From: Apiospora phragmitis
Taxonomy: Eukaryota > Ascomycota > Sordariomycetes > Amphisphaeriales > Apiosporaceae
Assembly (NCBI GenBank): GCA_038363925.1
Contig: JAQQWL010000010.1
Coordinates: 496,001-560,000 of the forward strand
Reading direction: 5' to 3'
Length of the DNA stretch: 64,000 nt
Part shown: piece by piece, positions 59,758-64,000 of the stretch
Layout: each line of letters opens with the position of its first letter
Position numbering within the stretch: position 1 is the first letter of the stretch
Notes under the pieces: generated by a model
The model's input: only the letters and a program-made list of their open reading frames with translations
What the model was told of the DNA's origin: nothing
Database searches by the model: none
Made by a program: the position numbers and the translations under genes

Positions 59758-60500
59758 TTATCCCGAGAGAGGACGCACAGGTTTCCAAACCCTCCATCCA
59801 TGTGTCTTATCATCTTCTGTCTGCCACTCCTCGATGTCGAAGGACTTCGCTCCTTCGTGGAGTACTTTGTCGACTAGCTCATGACAACAGTCATGAGTAG
59901 CGTTACCGCAGCCTTCCATGGTCAGGCACTTGGCACCTGTAGTAGGATCGCTCAGCTTCACGAAACAGTGCGACATCCATAGTTCCGAAACTGCACTAGA
60001 TGTGTAATAAACCTTGCCTGGCCAGGGTTTGATGTAAGGATCGAAATGGTCGCGTTTCTAGACGACGTTCATGACCTTACTGCAATCATCGGGCGAAAGC
60101 TCAGTAGAGATGCAACACTGTTATATTTCTTGTGCGCTGGGGGAAGCTAGATCTAGGCTCTCAACCCTCTTAGCGTATCCGAACAGTATCGTAACGCAGC
60201 CTCGTATCATAGCGTAGAATAACGATACGGTAGCTAGATTTGGAAAGGAAAGCAAGAACTTGTCGGTATCCGGGCTCAAGTAGATATAAACCTTGGTGAT
60301 ATTGTCGCTCAGCTCACCCAAAAACTCTTCGGCGGCCGGCCTTATTGGGATATACCCCTGTTTCTCGCCCTGGTCCGGGACACTCATCATTATAGTCCTA
60401 CTGGAAAAGCCGGTATGATGCGTGACGCGATACATATTAGGTTCCAGCCGTTCGTTCCGCTACTTCGTGACCAGGAACAGTAATAATGTCCAGTTTAAGC
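59758..60500 (-). pseudogene. 2EXR-family paralogue, truncated and stopped
   Basis: Frames 60121-60435 and 59758-59976 on the minus strand lie in the same frame and are parts of one gene separated only by stops. A TAA near 60120 follows 'LASPSAQEI' and a TAG near 60059 follows 'CSKVMNVV'. The protein parallels the intact 2EXR protein at 16476-17463 block by block: 'YLSPDTDKFLLSFP' with 'LSSLSDKFLLSPTE', 'GKVYYTSSAVSELWMS' with 'GMLYYSSSTVQILWLS', and the C-terminal 'GWRVWKP' with 'HWRLWRP'. The frame upstream reads on to about 60500 with another TAG ('LFLVTK' stop 'RNERLE'), then is cut at 60502 by the end of another repeat. The N-terminal 2EXR motif is missing. CAG/CAA-to-stop changes fit RIP acting on a duplicated gene. 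Confidence 0.8.
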
Positions 60501-60502
60501 TA

Positions 60503-60545
60503 AAGTACCCCTTACGGGCCACCCCGTTACGGGCCACCGCGTTTT
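60503..60545 (+). repeat. Terminal repeat of another TIR element (K), with two direct units
   Basis: Right after TA at 60501-60502 comes a GC-rich end with ttacgggccacc and gttacgggccacc in direct order. This is the same architecture as the Fot1 ends here. It starts exactly where the 2EXR pseudogene is cut. The opposite end was not found; element L sits 0.5 kb further in. Confidence 0.5.
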
Positions 60546-61006
60546 ACCCCACGAACACGTCTTTTCACCGTGTATCTTAATTAAAAAACTTTTTAATTTA
60601 ATTATTACTTTTTATTTTCTAAAGTTATTATTACCTTTATTTTTTTTATTTTTTTTTATTCTTTATAACGATATCTTCGTTTTATATTTAAAAGCGTGTA
60701 TAAGCTAAATACATTAACCACTTAACCGTTTTATTATATAAGTAGCCACCTAAACTTAACACTATATAATATTATAACTTTATCGAATTTTAACTTCAAT
60801 ATAGCTGGCAATATTAGAATCGCTTTCCGAATTTAAGCTAATAGCCTAGATCGCCTTATCTTCACCCGATTTATCCTAGGGGTTATACTGCTAGCCTATT
60901 ATTCCATCTTTAACTATTATTATATCTTATATTATAATAAAGGCCCGATTAGGGTCTTTAACCGCCCAACAGGTTTTAAGCTTATATATTTTATTTAAGC
61001 CAGCTA

Positions 61007-62910
61007 ACGGTGCTACGGTCACCTTATACAACGGCGACCCCTAAATTTAAATAGCCCTTAACAGTACCATATATAAATCAATATATAAACCAGTTAGCTT
61101 TTAATTTATAATTAATTAAATAATACTATCGTTTTCCTTTTCTTTTCCTCTTTTTAATAGGCCGTAAACTTAACGAGTTAGCACTGTAACGCGCGATTTA
61201 AAATGTTATAAATAGCTCGTTAATAAAATAAGCCGCCGAGAAGCATAATATCCTTAAAATAATTCTAAAGGCTCGGATTCACGGCCGTAAAACTATAAAA
61301 TAACGGAATAAGTCCTTTTAAACCTTAATAATAACGGAAGAGTTTTAAATCATAATTTGGTACCTTATATAATATAATCTAAATTATTTATTAGCGTACG
61401 TTATTTTCCAGATATTCGTTTAACGGATTTTTTAAACTAACGGGATTAATATAATCCTTAATAAATATTAAGTTAAAAAATTTATTACTCGTTATCTATT
61501 TATCGGTATTACTTTTTTTAAAAGGATAAATTTTTTAAAACTTAACGTAACTTCCGTAAAAAAAATTATGGAGTTTTTTAAGCGGCTTAATAATCCTATT
61601 TTAAAATCAATCCCTTTAGAGTTTCGATTTAATATCGACGAGATTAATAACTAGCTCGGCTATAAAACGAATATAATAATTATTAAACTTATTAAAATAA
61701 AAAGAATACTAGTTATAAACTCCTTTAACCGAAAATAAGCTTCTACGGTCAAATATAATAACGCTTTAGGCTAAACTTTACCCTTTTTTATTATATTTAA
61801 AGGTTAATAGGTTTAATAGTAATAATTTTTAAAAAAGGAGGACTCGCTAACGGATATTATAAAGGATTAAGTTTTTACGGTATCCCTTAAAAGCTGGACT
61901 AATAAAGAGCTAGCCCTAGTATAATTAAATAAGGTTTTTATCCTTTATATAAAGTTTAAAAACGAGGATTAATAGCGGTTTATTATTTTAAATAGTTACG
62001 CTAGCTATATAAGCAAAGATTTTATTATAACGTATTTAAAGTATAAAATATAACTTTTCTTTTTTCCGATATACTCGTTATATTTATTATAACCCTTAAA
62101 TTTTAATCCTTTTCATATACTAAAAGATATTTACTACCAAAAAATAACCCTATATTACATAAGGTTTAATAATATAAATATAAATAAAAGGGACTTTTTC
62201 TAATATTACAAACTAATTCAAAAGTTTATTTTTCAGCCGTATATAATAATTAACAGCTAAGCCGTAATTAATATATTCCTTCACAATATTAATAAGCCTC
62301 TTAATACCTAGAACCGAAGGATAAAAAACTAAATAAAAACAGAACTATTTAAGCCTCCTCCCGACGTTTTTAATAAATAATTCTCTTTTATAACGTTACT
62401 AATACTTATAATTAACCGCTAAATTAAAAAGTTAGCGGATACGCTTAATAATAATAATATTATTTTCAATAGCGTAACGCGCCGGGTTTTATACCGGAAG
62501 TTCTAAAAAAGTTTAAATACTTTGAACGGCTAGATCAGCTAATTGGAGCACGAGAAGTTAGTTTTAAAAAGTAATCTAAAGAAAGAAAGAGGTAAAAAGA
62601 GGAAAAGAGTAATACTTAACCCTAACCAGAAGTTTGCGCGTATACGAAATATTATAATAATTAAAAGGGAAATAAATAGCGTTACACCGGAACCCTAAAT
62701 TATTACTCCTTTATCGTTAGCGCCGGAAGCCGTTATAATTAAATCTAACTCTGAATTTAAGATTAAAAGTGTTATAAAAGCGTTTCGGGACTGAAATAAT
62801 GTTTTTAAGATTTTATATTAATTTTTAATTAAATTATTCGTATTATTATTATATAATATTATTATTAGTTTTTAAGGTCGTCGTTATATAAGGTGACCGT
62901 AGCACCGTTA
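61007..62910 (+). mobile_element. Second Fot/Tan1-type transposon L (1904 bp), RIP-mutated
   Basis: Near-perfect inverted ends are acggtgctacggtcacctta at 61007 and its reverse complement ending gtagcaccgt at 62910. TA flanks both (61005-61006 and 62911-62912). The plus strand shows, in one stopped frame, 'RFNIDEINN' near 61630 (first Asp), 'SWTNKELALV' near 61890, 'FIILNSYASYISKDF' near 61985 (LDGH..S region, Asp to Asn) and 'LQPLNF'-like sequence near 62090. It is a DDE transposase of the pogo group, distinct from copies A-H. Length and target site fit Fot1-like elements. Confidence 0.85.
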
Positions 62911-62912
62911 AC

Positions 62913-63600
62913 TAGCTTAACTCGGCTTATAAACGGTTTTTATCTTATTTTAATCCAGCTAATTAAGCGTTTAAAAAGTCCAGCCCCTTTCTTAGCTTAT
63001 AAAACAATAGCCTCCTATAAGTGCTATTAAGCTAGACATCCCTATTTCGGGCCAGGGCTTCGATATAACGTATATACCGGGAATTAATAGGTATAGGCGC
63101 TTTTTAAATAAGGGTTTATTAGGTATTAAGTTATTTAGGGTGTAAAGGGACTACTTCTTAGCTACGGCATTGCTCGTATCTACCTAGCCGGGAGTTTAAA
63201 AGTTTAAAAATATCCCGTAAATAAATTCCGGTAGCCTACTACTCGTTAATTATTATTTTAAGCTTAAACGCTAACTCCTAGGTTTTATATTACGCTTAAA
63301 TAAAATTAACCTTATTTATATTTATATTAAATATTAATTAATAGCGAAGAGTTAAATAATTCCGGATTTTTTGTTTTAATATAAAAAACGGACTTAAATT
63401 TAAAAACTATAATATATAAGAAATATATATTAAGAAATATAATAATTAAATTTGATTAATTATATATTTAATTATAAAATAATCTTATATATAATTACTA
63501 TAGCCGTTTAAAATAAGTAACCGTTATTACTCCGGGTTTTCCGGTTTCGTTTATAATAAGTAAATATTTCGTAATTATATTATTACTAATTTATTATTAA
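62913..63600. other. Partly RIP-mutated DNA, unidentified
   Basis: A moderately GC patch (about 62960-63240) lies between element L and the Copia LTR. It may be the rest of element K. No gene or matching terminal repeat was found. Confidence 0.35.
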
Positions 63601-63808
63601 TGTTGAATGGGCTCTTATACGTACGTACAGGTTCCGGTTTTAATCGGGGTTTAATCGTTATATTCTATTATTCATATCTATCTTTAGTACGAGCTACGAA
63701 GGGCATCGTATACCCCTCTTAATAAAATAGGAAAGGGGTTCGTACGCGTAGGTACGTAATACCTTTTTTAAAGTAATATAAAAAACCTTAGTTCTTATTA
63801 TTTTAATA
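63601..63808 (-). repeat. 3' LTR of Copia element 3
   Basis: Reverse complement of the Copia LTR. It starts tgttgaatgggctc, so its terminal dinucleotide is not mutated, unlike the other copies, and ends ccttagttcttattatttta. The 5 bases before it are attaa. Confidence 0.82.
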
Positions 63809-64000
63809 TTAATAGTTTTTATTTTAATAATAAACTTGGGTAGCTCTTTTTTTTAAAACGAGTCTTCCCTCTGTAAAGGTTTTATACGAATGGGTTATAT
63901 TAATCCGGTATTCGGTGCTTACTTGAGCTATATAGGTAATATTATACCTTTTTAATATTAATTTAGTTAGGTAGTAGGTCCCTTAATAATAATAATAATA
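63809..64000 (-). mobile_element. Copia element 3, 3' untranslated region, runs off right edge
   Basis: Sequence continues as the reverse complement of the region just upstream of the LTR in Copia element 2 (58890-59095), so an element on the minus strand extends beyond the window. The last bases are an AAT-type simple repeat. Confidence 0.75.

Overview
The window looks like a chromosome piece from a filamentous ascomycete (Pezizomycotina, probably a Sordariomycete). The genes have short introns with GT..AG borders and branch-point-like motifs, and they encode fungal families (Zn2Cys6 regulators, an RTA1-type membrane protein, a 2EXR protein, a NACHT-WD40 remnant). About two thirds of the window is extremely AT-rich DNA in which CA/TG dinucleotides have almost vanished while CG persists. 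That is the signature of repeat-induced point mutation (RIP) on old transposons. No tRNA, rRNA, CRISPR or bacterial-type feature was seen.

Layout. 1-3312: RIP-mutated transposons (a Gypsy element leaving the left edge, a Fot1/pogo copy, a solo LTR). 3315-19167: the only normal gene island, with a Myb-like basic protein (5528-6674, -), a GMC oxidoreductase fragment, an RTA1-like seven-helix protein (9116-10883, -), a tiny Ser-rich ORF, a broken small N-acylated-type protein, a Zn2Cys6 transcription factor (14133-15843, -), a 2EXR protein (16476-17463, -) and a broken regulator (18431-19167, +). 19562-22109: a Fot1 element nested in a second TIR element. 22.1-30.1 kb: a gene graveyard with pieces of a NACHT-WD40 protein, a Zn2Cys6 regulator, homoaconitase, a pogo-type transposase, an unknown 430-codon gene with two stops, and a Helitron-type PIF1 helicase. 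30.2-59.3 kb: a deep nest of Fot1, Gypsy and Copia elements. 59.7-60.5 kb: a RIP-stopped paralogue of the 2EXR gene. 60.5-64 kb: a second pogo/Fot family and a Copia element leaving the right edge.

Main reading. The many small antisense ORFs in the AT-rich parts are shadows of ruined Fot1/pogo (DDE) transposases. Using terminal inverted repeats and target-site duplications, element borders can be placed almost to the base. This shows three nested layers at 48.9-59.3 kb (Copia in Fot1 in older Copia). It also shows one Gypsy element whose two halves now lie 6.7 kb apart in opposite orientation, each ending at the same reverse-transcriptase site beside a Fot1 end, with matching 5-bp target duplications and equal 663-bp LTRs. 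This points to an inversion. No host pathway is shared by the genes here; what links them is the RIP/transposon setting that has broken about half of them.
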